64,000 nt of DNA, taken from contig CAYOHP010000015.1 in the NCBI GenBank assembly GCA_964403795.1, positions 19,819-83,818 on the forward strand. Reading direction: 5' to 3'. Of this stretch, positions 1-9,726 are shown piece by piece. Every line of letters begins with the position of its first letter. Position 1 is the first letter of the stretch. The notes beneath the pieces are model-generated. The model searched no databases. It had not been told where the DNA came from and worked only from the letters and a program-made list of their open reading frames with translations. The position numbers were made by a program, and so were the translations under genes. Origin of the DNA: CAYOHP01 sp964403795 [NCBI: uncultured bacterium]. Its GTDB lineage: Bacteria; Muiribacteriota; UBA6191; CAZXTJ01.

Positions 1-138
1 GAAGTAGCCGACGACGGCGAGCCCTTCGAGGCCAAGATGAGGCGGTTGGCGGGCGAGCTCGAAGCCCAGTTCCGCCAGGGCGCGGAGCTGGAGAAGGCGA
101 TCCGCAAGAACCTGAAGGATCTCGGGTTCGGTGGCTAG
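1..138 (+). CDS. hsdM: Type I restriction-modification methyltransferase subunit HsdM, C-terminal fragment
   Basis: The window opens inside an open frame that reads 45 codons to TAG at 136-138. The visible residues form a charged amphipathic helix ending in KAIRKNLKDLGFG, the usual end of HsdM proteins, in which a C-terminal coiled helix packs on HsdS. The identity rests mainly on context: the next genes are a DUF1016 nuclease, hsdS, an AlbA_2 protein and hsdR, and no other methyltransferase gene is present. The family transfers a methyl group from S-adenosylmethionine to adenine within the split target sequence chosen by HsdS. The catalytic NPPF/NPPY motif would lie upstream of the window. 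The stop overlaps the GTG start of the next gene by 8 bases, indicating translational coupling. The gene is cut by the window edge, not broken. Confidence 0.7.
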   Translation, partial: EVADDGEPFEAKMRRLAGELEAQFRQGAELEKAIRKNLKDLGFGG

Positions 139-1264
139 GACCAGCGGCAAGGGCACGGGCAGGGGGAAGGCGGCCACGCGCCGGCCCCGGGGCCGGGCCG
201 GGGAGCCGGCGGGGGTTCCCGCGTCGCAGGCGGGGGCGTCGGCGGTGGGCGAGTACGCCGCGACCCTGGCCGAGATCAAGGCCCGGATCGGCCAGGAGCG
301 GCTCCGGGTCGTGCTGGCGGCCAACTCGGCCATGGTGCTCCTCTACTGGGATCTGGGGCGGCTGATCCTGGATCGGCAGGAGCGGGCCGGGTGGGGTGCC
401 AAGGTCATCGACCGGCTGGCCGGGGATCTGCGGGAAGCGTTCCCCGAGATGCGGGGGTTCTCGGCCCGGAACCTGCTCTACATGCGGGCCTTCGCGGCGG
501 CGTGGCCGGATCGGGCAATTGTGCAGCAGGTTGCTGCACAGATTCCCTGGACCCAGAACTGCGTCCTCCTCGACCGGGTGCATGAGCCCGCGGAGCGTCG
601 ATGGTACGCGGAACAGGCCTGCGCGGAAGGATGGTCCCGGAACGTCCTGTCGCTCCAGATCGAGAGCCGTGCCCACGCCCGGCAGGGACGGGCGGTCACG
701 AACTTCGCGACCACCCTGCCGCCCGAGGATTCGGATCTCGCCCAGCAAGTCTTCAAGGATCCGTACCTCTTCGACTTCCTGGGGACCGCCGACCTGCGCC
801 GCGAGCGGGAGGTCGAGCAGGCGCTGATCGACCACGTCCGAAAGTTCCTGCTGGAGATGGGGGCTGGGTTCGCCTTCGTCGGACGGCAGGTGAAGCTGGA
901 AGTCGGGGGGCAGGACTTCGTCCTCGACCTGCTCTTCTACCACTTGAAGTTGCGCCGGTATGTGGTGATCGAGTTGAAGGCGGTGCCGTTCGAGCCGGCG
1001 TTCGCGGGGACGATGAACCTGTATCTCTCGGCGGCCGACGATCTGCTGCGACATCCCGAGGACCGGCCGACGATCGGGTTGCTCTTGTGTCGGGCGAAGA
1101 ACCGGGTGGTGGTCGAGTATGCGCTGCGCGATCTGGCGAAGCCCATCGGCGTGGCGGAGTGGGAGACGCGGATCGTCACCGCGCTGCCCGCGGAGTTGAG
1201 GGGGAGCCTGCCTACCGTCGAGGAAATCGAGGCCGAGCTTGCTCGGGGGGTGGGGGATGGGTGA
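131..1264 (+). CDS. DUF1016/YhcG-family PD-(D/E)XK nuclease-like protein
   Basis: A 377-residue protein with a GTG start that overlaps the hsdM stop. After a basic, low-complexity N-terminal 40 residues comes the DUF1016 N-terminal helical domain (about 45-200). The C-terminal half carries a nuclease-like core: DFVLDLLFYH near residue 262, then YVVIELK near 277, which gives the acidic residue and E-x-K of a PD-(D/E)XK active site. YhcG-type proteins are often found inside type I restriction operons, but their role there is not established. A DNA-cleaving or DNA-binding accessory of the hsd complex is an inference. The 3' end overlaps the hsdS start, so this is a fully embedded member of the operon. 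Nothing in the frame suggests decay. Confidence 0.88.
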   Translation: MARTSGKGTGRGKAATRRPRGRAGEPAGVPASQAGASAVGEYAATLAEIKARIGQERLRVVLAANSAMVLLYWDLGRLILDRQERAGWGAKVIDRLAGDLREAFPEMRGFSARNLLYMRAFAAAWPDRAIVQQVAAQIPWTQNCVLLDRVHEPAERRWYAEQACAEGWSRNVLSLQIESRAHARQGRAVTNFATTLPPEDSDLAQQVFKDPYLFDFLGTADLRREREVEQALIDHVRKFLLEMGAGFAFVGRQVKLEVGGQDFVLDLLFYHLKLRRYVVIELKAVPFEPAFAGTMNLYLSAADDLLRHPEDRPTIGLLLCRAKNRVVVEYALRDLAKPIGVAEWETRIVTALPAELRGSLPTVEEIEAELARGVGDG

Positions 1265-2507
1265 GTGGCGGACAGGTACAGTCCTTGACCTCCAGCGCGA
1301 GGGGATCCTGCTGGTGGAGGATGGAAACCACGGCGAGAGCCGCCCGCGCCCTAACGAGTTCGTCTCATCTGGCGTAGCATTCATTCGGGCCGCAGACTTG
1401 GAAGACGGTCAAGTCCTCTTCGCCTCAGCGTCGAGGATCACCGACGAAGCGCGGCGGAGGATCACCAAGGGAATCGGCGCACCCGGCGACGTGATCCTCT
1501 CCCACAAGGGAACTGTTGGAAAGGTGGCCATGGCGCCGTCCGATGCGCCACCGTTCGTGTGCAGTCCTCAGACGACGTTCTGGAGATCGTTGAACTCGGA
1601 CGAACTGGATCGTCGGTATCTCTATGCGTTTTTGCGATCACCAATGTTCCACAGACAACTTGGCAGCCGCGCTGGTGAAACAGACATGGCGCCCTATGTC
1701 AGCCTCACATCGCAGCGGGGCATGTTGGTGGCCGTGCCACCGATCGAGGAGCAGAGGAGGATTGCGGGGGTGTTGGGGGCGCTCGATGACAAGATCGAGG
1801 TGAACCGGCGGATGAACCGGACGCTGGAGGAGATGGCTCAGGCCCTCTTCAAGTCCTGGTTCGTGGACTTCGACGGCCACACCGACCTCGTCGAGAGCGA
1901 GCTCGGCCCCATCCCCCGGGGGTGGAGGATAGCGACGCTGGGCTCGGCTTGCTTGGTCACAATGGGGCAGTCGCCACCTGGATCGACCTACAACGAGGTC
2001 GGAGATGGAATGCAGTTCTATCAAGGGAGTCGAGACTTTGGCGCCCGATTCCCCATGCCGCGGGTCTACTGCACGTCTCCCAAACGAGTTGCTGGTGCCG
2101 GCGATACTCTACTGTCGGTCAGGGCGCCAGTAGGTGCCATCAACATGGCCTCTAATGATTGCTGCATCGGTCGAGGTCTGGCTGCCATTCGACATCGGAG
2201 TGGGTCCCGCAGCTTCACCTACTACCTTGCTCGGAAGCTCGCACCGATACTCAGCGCGTTCGAGGGCGAAGGAACGGTTTTCGGCGCACTCAATACGGAG
2301 AGCCTGTCTGGGATCTCGGTCATCGATCCACCGGAAGAGATGATTGAGAGCTTCGAACTCAGAGTCGCCTCGATGGATTGCCTAGTCGAAACAAGTTGCC
2401 GCCAGATGGCAGATCTCGCGGCGCTCCGTGACACGCTGCTCCCCAAGCTCCTGTCGGGAGAAATCCGGGTGCCGGAGGCGGAGAAGGCGGTCGAGGCCGC
2501 GACGTGA
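1257..2507 (+). CDS. hsdS: Type I restriction-modification specificity subunit HsdS
   Basis: A 416-residue HsdS with the expected two-fold layout. Target recognition domain 1 covers about residues 1-155. The central conserved region starts with PPIEEQRRIAGVLGALDDKI near 161 and continues to KSWFVDFDG near 200. Domain 2 covers about 210-370, and the C-terminal repeat LRDTLLPKLLSGEI lies near 390. HsdS reads the two halves of the DNA target and docks two HsdM and two HsdR subunits. The ATG at 1257 is preferred; an in-frame TTG at 1239 would add six residues. The start overlaps the upstream gene by 8 bases and the stop shares GTGA with the next gene. Both recognition domains are visibly less GC-rich than their surroundings, consistent with domain exchange by recombination. 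Confidence 0.95.
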   Translation: MGEWRTGTVLDLQREGILLVEDGNHGESRPRPNEFVSSGVAFIRAADLEDGQVLFASASRITDEARRRITKGIGAPGDVILSHKGTVGKVAMAPSDAPPFVCSPQTTFWRSLNSDELDRRYLYAFLRSPMFHRQLGSRAGETDMAPYVSLTSQRGMLVAVPPIEEQRRIAGVLGALDDKIEVNRRMNRTLEEMAQALFKSWFVDFDGHTDLVESELGPIPRGWRIATLGSACLVTMGQSPPGSTYNEVGDGMQFYQGSRDFGARFPMPRVYCTSPKRVAGAGDTLLSVRAPVGAINMASNDCCIGRGLAAIRHRSGSRSFTYYLARKLAPILSAFEGEGTVFGALNTESLSGISVIDPPEEMIESFELRVASMDCLVETSCRQMADLAALRDTLLPKLLSGEIRVPEAEKAVEAAT

Positions 2508-4072
2508 GGAAGGCGCCGCTCACCCGGGACCATGGCTTGCCCGAGCGGGAGTCGCTGCGGGTCGAGTTCAAGGGCGAGCGCTCGGAGCGCCTCTCGGACC
2601 ATGACCTGGCGCTGGCGGCGGTGTGCCTCGCCAACACCGAGGGCGGCACCCTCTATCTGGGCGTCGAGGACGACGGGCGGATCACCGGCATGTCCGCTGG
2701 CCGTGACGCCGCCGGCGTGACCGCCGCGATCGCCAACAACACCAGTCCTTCGCTCTCGGTCCGGGTGCGGCTCCTGGACCTCTGCTCGCTGCGGGTGGCC
2801 GAGATCGATCGGGAGGCCGATCTCGGTCTGCTCGACCTCTCCGACCTGCCGGTGGCCGGCGCGGGCCCGGACGTGCTCGACCCGCTCGAACGCCAGCGCC
2901 TCCGGCGGGCGATCGAGCGCTATCGGGGGGACCGGAGTCTGCTCGTCCTCGGCGACGACGAGCTGGACGGTGCCCTGGGCCTGGTCCGGACGGTCGACGG
3001 CAAGCGTGTCCCGACCCTTTGCGGGCTGCTCCTGCTCGGGAGGGAGGAGGCCCTCCGGGACCACCTCCCAGGGCATGAGGTCGCCTTCCAGGTGCTCGCG
3101 GGTACCGAGGTGCGGGTCAACGAGTTCTTCCGCCTTCCCCTGGTCCGGCTCTTCGAGCGGGTGACCGAGATGTTCGAGGCCCGGGTCACGGAGCGGGAGC
3201 TCCAGGTCGGGATGTTCCGGGTGCCGGTGCCGACCCTGGACCACCGGGCCTTCCGGGAGGGCCTGGTCAATGCCCTCACCCATCGCGACTACTCGCGGCT
3301 CGGGGCGGTGCACGTCCAGTGGCGGGACGAATCGCTCACGATCAGCAATCCCGGCGGGTTCGTCGAAGGTGTCCGCAGCGACAACCTGCTCACGGTCGAC
3401 CCGCATCCACGCAACCCGCGCCTGGCTGACGCCTTCAAGAGGATCGGTCTGGCAGAACGGACCGGCAGGGGGGTAGACCTCCTCTATCACGGCCTGCTGC
3501 GGTTCGGCCGTCCGGCACCGGACTACTCGCGGAGCGACGCCCACCACGTGGTGGTCGAGCTCTCCTGTGCCGAGGCGGACCTGGCCTTCTTCCAGCTCGT
3601 GCTCGACGAGGAGAAGCAGCGAGGGCAGAGCCTGCCCCTGGAGTCGCTCCTGGTCCTCTCCCATCTGCGGAGCGTGCGGCGCGCCGAAATGGGAGAGCTG
3701 GCCGGTGTCCTCCAGCGCGAGCCCTCGGCTGCCCGGAAGATCGTGGCGGCGCTGGTCGAAGGCGATCTGGTCTCGGCCCATGGGATCAAGAAGGGCCGCA
3801 CCTATACGCTCGCCCCCAAGGTCTATCGACGCTTCGGGCGACGCGCCGACTACGTCCGGCAGGCCGGCTTCGACGCGGTCCAGCAGGCCCAGATGGTGGT
3901 CCGGTACGTGGAGGAACACGGGTCGATCCGGCGGGCCGATGCGATCGAGCTCTGCCGGCTCGGGCAGGATCAGGCCTATCGGCTCCTCCGACGATTGACG
4001 CAGGCAGGTGTCCTGGTCCGTGAAGGAAGCGGCAAGGGCGCACGGTACCTGAGGGGCAGGTCCAAGTTGTGA
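2504..4072 (+). CDS. AlbA_2 (Schlafen-type) domain and HATPase-like ATP-binding protein with C-terminal winged helix
   Basis: A 522-residue protein of the COG2865 type. The N-terminal AlbA_2 domain shows [11 protein letters not shown] near residue 20 and [16 protein letters not shown] near 43-58. A GHKL-like ATP-binding region follows, with [14 protein letters not shown] near 251, [11 protein letters not shown] near 281 and [12 protein letters not shown] near 319. The last 170 residues look like tandem winged-helix segments. Members are annotated as predicted transcriptional regulators or nucleic-acid-binding ATPases, and they recur in type I restriction loci. A regulatory or accessory defence role is inferred. 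The GTG start overlaps the hsdS stop by 4 bases. Its own stop codon lies in the left arm of a palindrome that precedes hsdR, which fits a role in controlling that gene, though this is unproven. Confidence 0.88.
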   Translation: MRKAPLTRDHGLPERESLRVEFKGERSERLSDHDLALAAVCLANTEGGTLYLGVEDDGRITGMSAGRDAAGVTAAIANNTSPSLSVRVRLLDLCSLRVAEIDREADLGLLDLSDLPVAGAGPDVLDPLERQRLRRAIERYRGDRSLLVLGDDELDGALGLVRTVDGKRVPTLCGLLLLGREEALRDHLPGHEVAFQVLAGTEVRVNEFFRLPLVRLFERVTEMFEARVTERELQVGMFRVPVPTLDHRAFREGLVNALTHRDYSRLGAVHVQWRDESLTISNPGGFVEGVRSDNLLTVDPHPRNPRLADAFKRIGLAERTGRGVDLLYHGLLRFGRPAPDYSRSDAHHVVVELSCAEADLAFFQLVLDEEKQRGQSLPLESLLVLSHLRSVRRAEMGELAGVLQREPSAARKIVAALVEGDLVSAHGIKKGRTYTLAPKVYRRFGRRADYVRQAGFDAVQQAQMVVRYVEEHGSIRRADAIELCRLGQDQAYRLLRRLTQAGVLVREGSGKGARYLRGRSKL

Positions 4073-4101
4073 GCGCGCGCATAACATTTTTGCGCGCGCT
4101 C
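4071..4101. promoter_or_regulatory. Perfect 11-base inverted repeat upstream of hsdR
   Basis: The arms GAGCGCGCGCA (4071-4081) and TGCGCGCGCTC (4091-4101) are exact reverse complements separated by the 9-base AT-rich loop TAACATTTT. The left arm begins within the stop codon of the AlbA_2 gene. A TATATA hexamer (4103-4108) lies directly after the right arm, so the palindrome would occupy the -35 region of an hsdR promoter. It could be an operator, or an attenuator or terminator hairpin between the two genes. There is no clear T-run, so the operator reading is favoured. Confidence 0.6.
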
Positions 4102-4102
4102 A

Positions 4103-4108
4103 TATATA
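4103..4108 (+). promoter_or_regulatory. Candidate -10 element for hsdR
   Basis: TATATA sits in an unusually AT-rich patch for this genome and ends 7 bases before an in-frame GTG at 4116. That spacing matches the leaderless pattern seen before several other genes in the window. No clear -35 hexamer is visible because the preceding 31 bases are a palindrome. Confidence 0.4.
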
Positions 4109-4115
4109 TGCGCGA

Positions 4116-7100
4116 GTGCGCGAAAGTGGCGGACCAGTGAGCGGGGGGATGACCGAGGCCGAGGTCGAGGAGCTGGCGCTCGCCTGGTTCCAGGGGCTCG
4201 GCTACAAGACCCTGCATGGGGCGGTGATCGCGCCGGACGGGGAGGCCCCGGAGCGCGAGAGCTGGTCCCAGGTCGTGCTCGCGACCCGGCTCCGGGAGGC
4301 GATCGCCCGGGTGAATCTGCGACTCGAGGCCGAGGCGCGCGAGGCCGCCTTCCAACAGGTGATGCGGATGGGGGGACCCTCGATCGAGGAGACGAACCTC
4401 GCCTGCCACCGGGTGTTGGCGAAGGGCCTCGAAGTGGAGACCCGGGCCGAGGACCGTAGCCGCGGGGCCCATGTCTGGCTGGTGGACTTCGAGCGGCCGG
4501 AGCGGAACGACTGGCTGGTGGTACAGCAGCTCACCGTCAAGGAAGGCCGGGAGACCCGCCGGCCCGACCTGGTCGTCTACCTGAACGGCCTTCCGGTGGC
4601 CGTCTTCGAGCTGAAGAACCCGGCCGACGAGAGCGCCACCCTGGATCGGGCCTGGAACCAGCTCCGGACCTACCGGACCGACATCCCCGGGATCTTCGCC
4701 TGGAACCAGGTCCTGGCGATCTCGGACGGGCTCAAGGCCGACTTCGGGAGCCTGACCGCGGGCCGGGAGTGGTTCGGGGCCTGGCGTTCGGTGGACGGCT
4801 CGGGCCTGGCCCCGGCCGCGACCCCCCAGCTCCGGGTGCTGATCGAGGGCCTGTTCGAGCCGGCCCGCTTCGCCGCCTACCTGCGCCACTTCGTGCTGTG
4901 GGAGACCGACAAGGGTTGCGAGAAGAAGCTCGCCGGGTACCACCAGTTCTTCGCGGTGGAGAAGGCGGTGGCCGCCACCGTGAAGGCCTCCCGGCCGGAG
5001 GGGGACCGCCGCATCGGGGTCGTCTGGCACACCCAGGGGTCGGGGAAGTCGATCTCGATGTGCTTCTACGCCGCCCGGGTGATCGCCGAGCCGGCCATGG
5101 AGAACCCCACCCTGGTGGTCCTCACCGATCGCAACGACCTGGACGAGCAGCTCTTCAAGCAGTTCTGCAAGGCCAGGGAACTGGTCCCGACACCGGTGCA
5201 GGCGGGGAGCCGGGAGGCACTCCGGGAGCTCCTCAAGGTGGCGAGCGGCGGGGTGGTGTTCTCGACCTTGCAGAAGTTCGGGACCCCCAAGGGCGAGCGC
5301 ATGCCGCTCCTGTCGGACCGGCGGAACATCGTGGTGATCGCGGACGAGGCCCACCGCAGCCACTACGAGTTCATCGAGGGCCTGGCCCGGAACCTCCGGG
5401 ACGCGCTGCCCAATGCCAGCTTCGTGGGCTTCACCGGGACGCCCATCGAGCTCGACGACAAGTCCACGCCGGCGGTCTTCGGGGACTACGTGGACACCTA
5501 CACGATCGCCCAGGCCGTGGCCGACGGGCGGACCGTGCCGATCCATTACGAGGCGCGCCTCGCCAAGATCCGCCTCCCGGAGGACCGGCTCCCCCGGGTG
5601 GACGAGGAGTTCGAGGAGCTGACGGAGGCCGAGGAGGAGGCGTCCCGGGAGAAGCTGAAGGGACGCTGGGCGCGGCTCGAAGCCCTGGTGGGGACCGAGG
5701 AGAGGCTCTCGCTGGTAGCCTCCGACCTGCTCGCCCACTGGGAGGAGCGGAAGCGGATCCTGGCCGGCAAGGCCATGGTCGTGGTGATGAGCCGGAGGAT
5801 CGCCGTCGACCTCTACGACCGGATCGTGGCCCTGCGTCCCGACTGGCACTCCGACGACGAGGAGGAGGGTCGGATCAAGATCGTGATGACGGGCTCGGCC
5901 GACGATCCCCAACGGTTCCAGCCCCATATCGCCAACGCCCGGAAGAAGTCGGCGCTGGGCGCGCGCTTCAAGGACCCGGAGGACCCGCTCGAACTGGTGA
6001 TCGTCCGGGACATGTGGCTGACCGGGTTCGACGTGCCCTGCGCCCATACCCTCTACGTCGACAAGCCCATGAAGGGCCACGGGCTGATGCAGGCCATCGC
6101 CCGGGTGAACCGGGTCTTCAAGGACAAGCCCGCCGGGCTGGTGGTCGACTACCTGGGGCTCGCCGAACAGCTCCGGAAGGCCGTGGGCGTCTACGGACGC
6201 GACCCGGGAAATCGGCCCGCGGTGCCGGTGGACGAGGCGTTGGCGCTGCTCCGGAAGGAGCACGGGGTCGCCCGGGACCAGTTCCATGGCTTCGATTTCT
6301 CGGGCTACTTCTCGGGCGACAAGGGACGGCGCCTTGGTGCTCTGGCGGGCGGCGCCGACCATGTGTTGAAGGTTCCCGACGGGAAGAAGCGCTTCCTCGA
6401 CGTGGCGGCTCGACTCGGCAAGGCCGCGGCCATGGCGATCCACCTGGAGGAGGCGCGGCCGCTCCGGGACGAGGTGGGCTATTTCCAGGCCGTGGAAGCC
6501 ACCCTGCGGAAGACTACGCCCGGGGGCGGCGCCGGGCGCGGCGACCTGGACCAGGCGATCCGGCAGATCCTGACCGAAGCGGTGACCACCGACGGCGTGA
6601 TCGACGTCTTCGGGGCGGCCGGGATCGCCAAGCCGGACCTCTCGATCCTCTCGGACGAGTTCCTCCGGAGCATGAAGGCGAGCCCCTACAAGAACCTCCA
6701 GCTCGAAGTCCTGCGGAAGCTGCTCTCCGACGAGATCAAGGCCCTGGGCCGGAGGAACGTGGTGCAGGCCCGGAAGTTCTCGGAGATGCTGGAGGCGACC
6801 CTGCTCCGCTACCAGAACCGGACCCTGGAAGCCGCCGAAGTCATCCTCGAATTGATCGACATGGCCAAGGCCTACCGGGCCGCCTCTGCGCGGGGTGCCA
6901 CCCTCGGTCTCACCGAAGACGAACTCGCCTTCTACGACGCGCTCGCCGACCACGGCGAGGTGCGAAAGGTGATGACCGACGCGGTCCTCGCCAAGATCGC
7001 CCATGACCTGGTGGAGGAGATCCGGCGCTCGGTCAGCATCGACTGGAGCCGCAAGGAGTCGGTGCGCGCCAAGCTGCGGACCCGCATCAAGCGCCTCCTC

Positions 7101-7199
7101 CGGAAGCACGGCTACCCGCCGGACAAGCGGGAGGAGGCGGTGCGGACGGTGCTCGAACAGGCCGAACAGGTGTGCCGGGACTGGGGTGAGGCTGCCTAA
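4116..7199 (+). CDS. hsdR: Type I restriction endonuclease subunit HsdR
   Basis: A 1027-residue HsdR, normal for the family. The N-terminal nuclease domain shows [11 protein letters not shown] near residue 149 followed by VAVFELKN near 163, giving the D and E-x-K of the PD-(D/E)XK site. The superfamily 2 translocase motor follows: HTQGSGKS (Walker A) near 305, ADEAHRSHY (DEAD-box) near 408, GFTGTPI near 437, MWLTGFDVP near 632 and [10 protein letters not shown] near 658. The C-terminal helical region should dock on the methylase core. HsdR cuts DNA after ATP-driven translocation from an unmethylated site. Start choices are GTG 4116 (7 bases after a TATATA), GTG 4137 or ATG 4149; the family-like N-terminus [14 protein letters not shown] begins at 4149. 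The 3' end overlaps a convergent gene by 4 bases. Confidence 0.96.
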   Translation: MRESGGPVSGGMTEAEVEELALAWFQGLGYKTLHGAVIAPDGEAPERESWSQVVLATRLREAIARVNLRLEAEAREAAFQQVMRMGGPSIEETNLACHRVLAKGLEVETRAEDRSRGAHVWLVDFERPERNDWLVVQQLTVKEGRETRRPDLVVYLNGLPVAVFELKNPADESATLDRAWNQLRTYRTDIPGIFAWNQVLAISDGLKADFGSLTAGREWFGAWRSVDGSGLAPAATPQLRVLIEGLFEPARFAAYLRHFVLWETDKGCEKKLAGYHQFFAVEKAVAATVKASRPEGDRRIGVVWHTQGSGKSISMCFYAARVIAEPAMENPTLVVLTDRNDLDEQLFKQFCKARELVPTPVQAGSREALRELLKVASGGVVFSTLQKFGTPKGERMPLLSDRRNIVVIADEAHRSHYEFIEGLARNLRDALPNASFVGFTGTPIELDDKSTPAVFGDYVDTYTIAQAVADGRTVPIHYEARLAKIRLPEDRLPRVDEEFEELTEAEEEASREKLKGRWARLEALVGTEERLSLVASDLLAHWEERKRILAGKAMVVVMSRRIAVDLYDRIVALRPDWHSDDEEEGRIKIVMTGSADDPQRFQPHIANARKKSALGARFKDPEDPLELVIVRDMWLTGFDVPCAHTLYVDKPMKGHGLMQAIARVNRVFKDKPAGLVVDYLGLAEQLRKAVGVYGRDPGNRPAVPVDEALALLRKEHGVARDQFHGFDFSGYFSGDKGRRLGALAGGADHVLKVPDGKKRFLDVAARLGKAAAMAIHLEEARPLRDEVGYFQAVEATLRKTTPGGGAGRGDLDQAIRQILTEAVTTDGVIDVFGAAGIAKPDLSILSDEFLRSMKASPYKNLQLEVLRKLLSDEIKALGRRNVVQARKFSEMLEATLLRYQNRTLEAAEVILELIDMAKAYRAASARGATLGLTEDELAFYDALADHGEVRKVMTDAVLAKIAHDLVEEIRRSVSIDWSRKESVRAKLRTRIKRLLRKHGYPPDKREEAVRTVLEQAEQVCRDWGEAA

Positions 7200-9637
7200 C
7201 GGGGGGCGAGTTCGGTGGCGAACATGCCCCGGCCGTAGGTGACGGCGACCAGGGTCGGGCGCAGGGGAGGCGTCCCGGGGCGCGGCGGGCCGCCTTCCCC
7301 TGGCCGTGCGGAACCGATCCCGGGACCGAGGTCGGCCCAGAGGAGCTGCTCGACCGGGACGGCGCCGGGGCCTCCCGGGGTGCGGGTCCAGGAGAGGCCG
7401 GCGTCCGCGGACTCGAAGACGCCGAGCGCGGTCGCCGCCAGCAGCAGGCCGGGACGGTCGGCGCGGGTGGCGAGGTCCTTCACGGCTGCGGCCGGGAGGC
7501 CCGTGGCGCGGCGTTGCCAGGTTCGGCCCTGGTCGGGGCTGGCCCAGACGTTGTCGGGCTGGTAGCCGCCGAAGCTCGCGAACACCGTGCCGTCGCCCCA
7601 GGGGTCGATGAGCAGCGAGGTCACCATCCGCTTGGGGAGGGCTGGTGCCGGGGCACCGTTGACGAGCTCCCAGGCCGGTTCGGCGGCGTGGACGTTTTCC
7701 GTGCGGAAGACCTGGCCCCGGTTGTGGCCGACCCAGACTTCGCCGGGGCGACCGGGGCGGAAGGCGATCGCGGAGATGTGGTTCCGGTCCTCGGGGAGGC
7801 CGAGGCCGGGTTTCACCGCCTGCCAGGTCGGGCCCGTCTCCTCGGTGTTCTCGGCCCGCGGATCGGTGGTGAGCCAGAGGGAGCGGGCCCCGACCAGCAG
7901 CACGGTGGGCCGCTCAGGCGTGAGCGCCATGGGGGCGATGAAGTTCGCCTGGCGGCGCATGGCGTCCTCGATGCGGTAGGGCGGCTCCTTCCAGGTGACC
8001 ACCGCGCCGTCCCAGTGGAGGCCGCAGAGGAAGTCCATGGTCTCGCCGTCGTCCCGGCTGCGCTCGACCCAGGCGAAGACGTATTCGCCGTAGAAGCTGC
8101 GGGGGGCGTCGGGGTCCCACTCGAGGTAGCCGCCGTCGCCGGTGATGGTCTGGTGCCAGCCGTGGGGGCCTTCGCTCGGCCGGTAGCGCAGGGTGCCGTG
8201 GTCCTGGGTACCGCCCAGGACGGTGCCGGTCTCGGCGTTCCAGGCGGCCCGGTAGAACTGGGTCACGCCGTAGTTCTCGTTCTTGCACTCCCAGCCCTCG
8301 AGGGGAGCCACGGTCCGGACGTCGGCGGTGCGGTAGACCCCGCCGTCGTTGCCGAACCAGACGCTGCGGTCGGTGGTGCCGTCGTAGCCGGGGTCGGAGA
8401 CGATGGCGTGGTGGTCGGCGTGGGCCGAGCGGGGGGCGTCCCACCACTGGCTGATGCGCTCCAGGCGGCGGCCGCCGTCTGGGCTGCGCCAGAGTTCGAT
8501 GCCGCCGACCACCACGAGTTCGGGGTCGAGCGGGTCCCCGGCCCAGATGGCGTTGTCGTACCAGCCCTGGCGGCCGAGGTAGTCGACCTTGCCGGGGCCC
8601 GGCTCTCCGTGGCGCAGCGCGAAGCTGGCGCCCCCGTCGTCGGAGCGGTGGATCTGGCCGCCCTCGAAGTCGACGGAGGCGTAGACGATCCGGGGATCGG
8701 CCTTGGCGTAGGTGACCTCGACCCGGCGCAGTTCGCGCAGGTCGTGATAGGGGGGAAGGCCGGTGGCCGCGCTCCAGGTGCTCCCGGAATCGGCGGTCCG
8801 GAGGACCTGGCCCTCGCTGCCGCCGGCGATGGCGCAGGCGTCGTCGGTGGGATGGGTCTCGAGGTCGAGGAATTCGCCGAGCGCCGGTTCGGGCGCCGGC
8901 AGCCAAGTGGCACCGAGGTCGGGGCTCCGGAAGAGGCCGGAGCCGGTGGCGGCGTGGAGCCAGGTACCCCGGGCCGAGAAGGCGAGCCGGTTCACGTAGC
9001 CGAACTCGGGGCCGGCGGTGCTGGCGAGCCGGGTCCAGGAGTTGCCGCCGTCGCGGGTGAGGAAGATGCCCGCACCGCGAGGGCCGCGACCGCCGAAGAA
9101 GCCTTCCCCGGTGCCTGCCACCAGGACCTCGGGGTCGCGGGGATCCTCTGCGAGGGTGGAGACGGTGAGGCTGGCGAGCAGGTCGGAGAGCGGACGCCAG
9201 CTCTTGCCGCGGTCGTCGCTGCGCCACACGCCGCCTCCCACGCTGCCGGCCCAGAGGGTTGTCGGCCGGGTGGGGTGGATCACCAGGGCGCGGGTGCGGC
9301 CGCCGATGTTTCCGGGACCGAGCCAGCGCCAGCGGGCCAGGGCACTGGTGGTCGGGCGGGCCTCGGCCTCGAGCGCGGTGAAGGCCTGGAGCAGCCCGTC
9401 GGGGCGGACGTGGCCGTCGTCGCTGCGCTCGGCGAGCAGGCGCTGCTCGAGGTTGGCTTCGGGGGCGTCGGGTCCTCCCCGGCGCCGGGCGAGGAGCTCG
9501 GGGGTGAGGCGCTTGCGGGGGAGTCGGAGCACCCAGCCCATGGTGGCCTCGTCGGCCGGGGTGGCGGCAGGAACCGAAGCGGTGGAGAAGAGGGCGAGCA
9601 AGGAGAGGGCGGCGGGACGGAGGGAGGATCGCGGCAT
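7196..9637 (-). CDS. Secreted Asp-box (BNR/VPS10-like) beta-propeller protein
   Basis: An 813-residue protein with a clear signal peptide ([17 protein letters not shown], then an AAAT-like small-residue cleavage region). After about residue 100 it carries at least eight Asp-box motifs of the form S/T-x-D-x-G-x-S/T-W or near variants, such as [50 protein letters not shown] and [10 protein letters not shown]. These mark the hairpins of sialidase, sortilin or xyloglucanase-type propellers. No sialidase RIP/FRIP motif or catalytic set was recognised, so an enzymatic role cannot be claimed. Extracellular or periplasmic carbohydrate or protein binding is the cautious inference. It stands alone on the reverse strand, convergent with hsdR. 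Confidence 0.88.
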   Translation of the reverse strand: MPRSSLRPAALSLLALFSTASVPAATPADEATMGWVLRLPRKRLTPELLARRRGGPDAPEANLEQRLLAERSDDGHVRPDGLLQAFTALEAEARPTTSALARWRWLGPGNIGGRTRALVIHPTRPTTLWAGSVGGGVWRSDDRGKSWRPLSDLLASLTVSTLAEDPRDPEVLVAGTGEGFFGGRGPRGAGIFLTRDGGNSWTRLASTAGPEFGYVNRLAFSARGTWLHAATGSGLFRSPDLGATWLPAPEPALGEFLDLETHPTDDACAIAGGSEGQVLRTADSGSTWSAATGLPPYHDLRELRRVEVTYAKADPRIVYASVDFEGGQIHRSDDGGASFALRHGEPGPGKVDYLGRQGWYDNAIWAGDPLDPELVVVGGIELWRSPDGGRRLERISQWWDAPRSAHADHHAIVSDPGYDGTTDRSVWFGNDGGVYRTADVRTVAPLEGWECKNENYGVTQFYRAAWNAETGTVLGGTQDHGTLRYRPSEGPHGWHQTITGDGGYLEWDPDAPRSFYGEYVFAWVERSRDDGETMDFLCGLHWDGAVVTWKEPPYRIEDAMRRQANFIAPMALTPERPTVLLVGARSLWLTTDPRAENTEETGPTWQAVKPGLGLPEDRNHISAIAFRPGRPGEVWVGHNRGQVFRTENVHAAEPAWELVNGAPAPALPKRMVTSLLIDPWGDGTVFASFGGYQPDNVWASPDQGRTWQRRATGLPAAAVKDLATRADRPGLLLAATALGVFESADAGLSWTRTPGGPGAVPVEQLLWADLGPGIGSARPGEGGPPRPGTPPLRPTLVAVTYGRGMFATELAPR

Positions 9638-9726
9638 CCCTGCGAGGGTAGCGCGGCGGACTGGAGAGCCCCGCCGCGAGTTCCGGGCGTTCGACTATCC
9701 TGGATCGCGAGAGGGGACCGGGATCG

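Noticed and set aside
3786-7109. Long reverse-strand open frame of about 1100 codons opposite hsdR
   Set aside because: It mirrors the hsdR codons, has repeated low-complexity Pro/Gly/Leu/His composition and no domain; hsdR is clearly the coding strand. High GC makes such frames common here.
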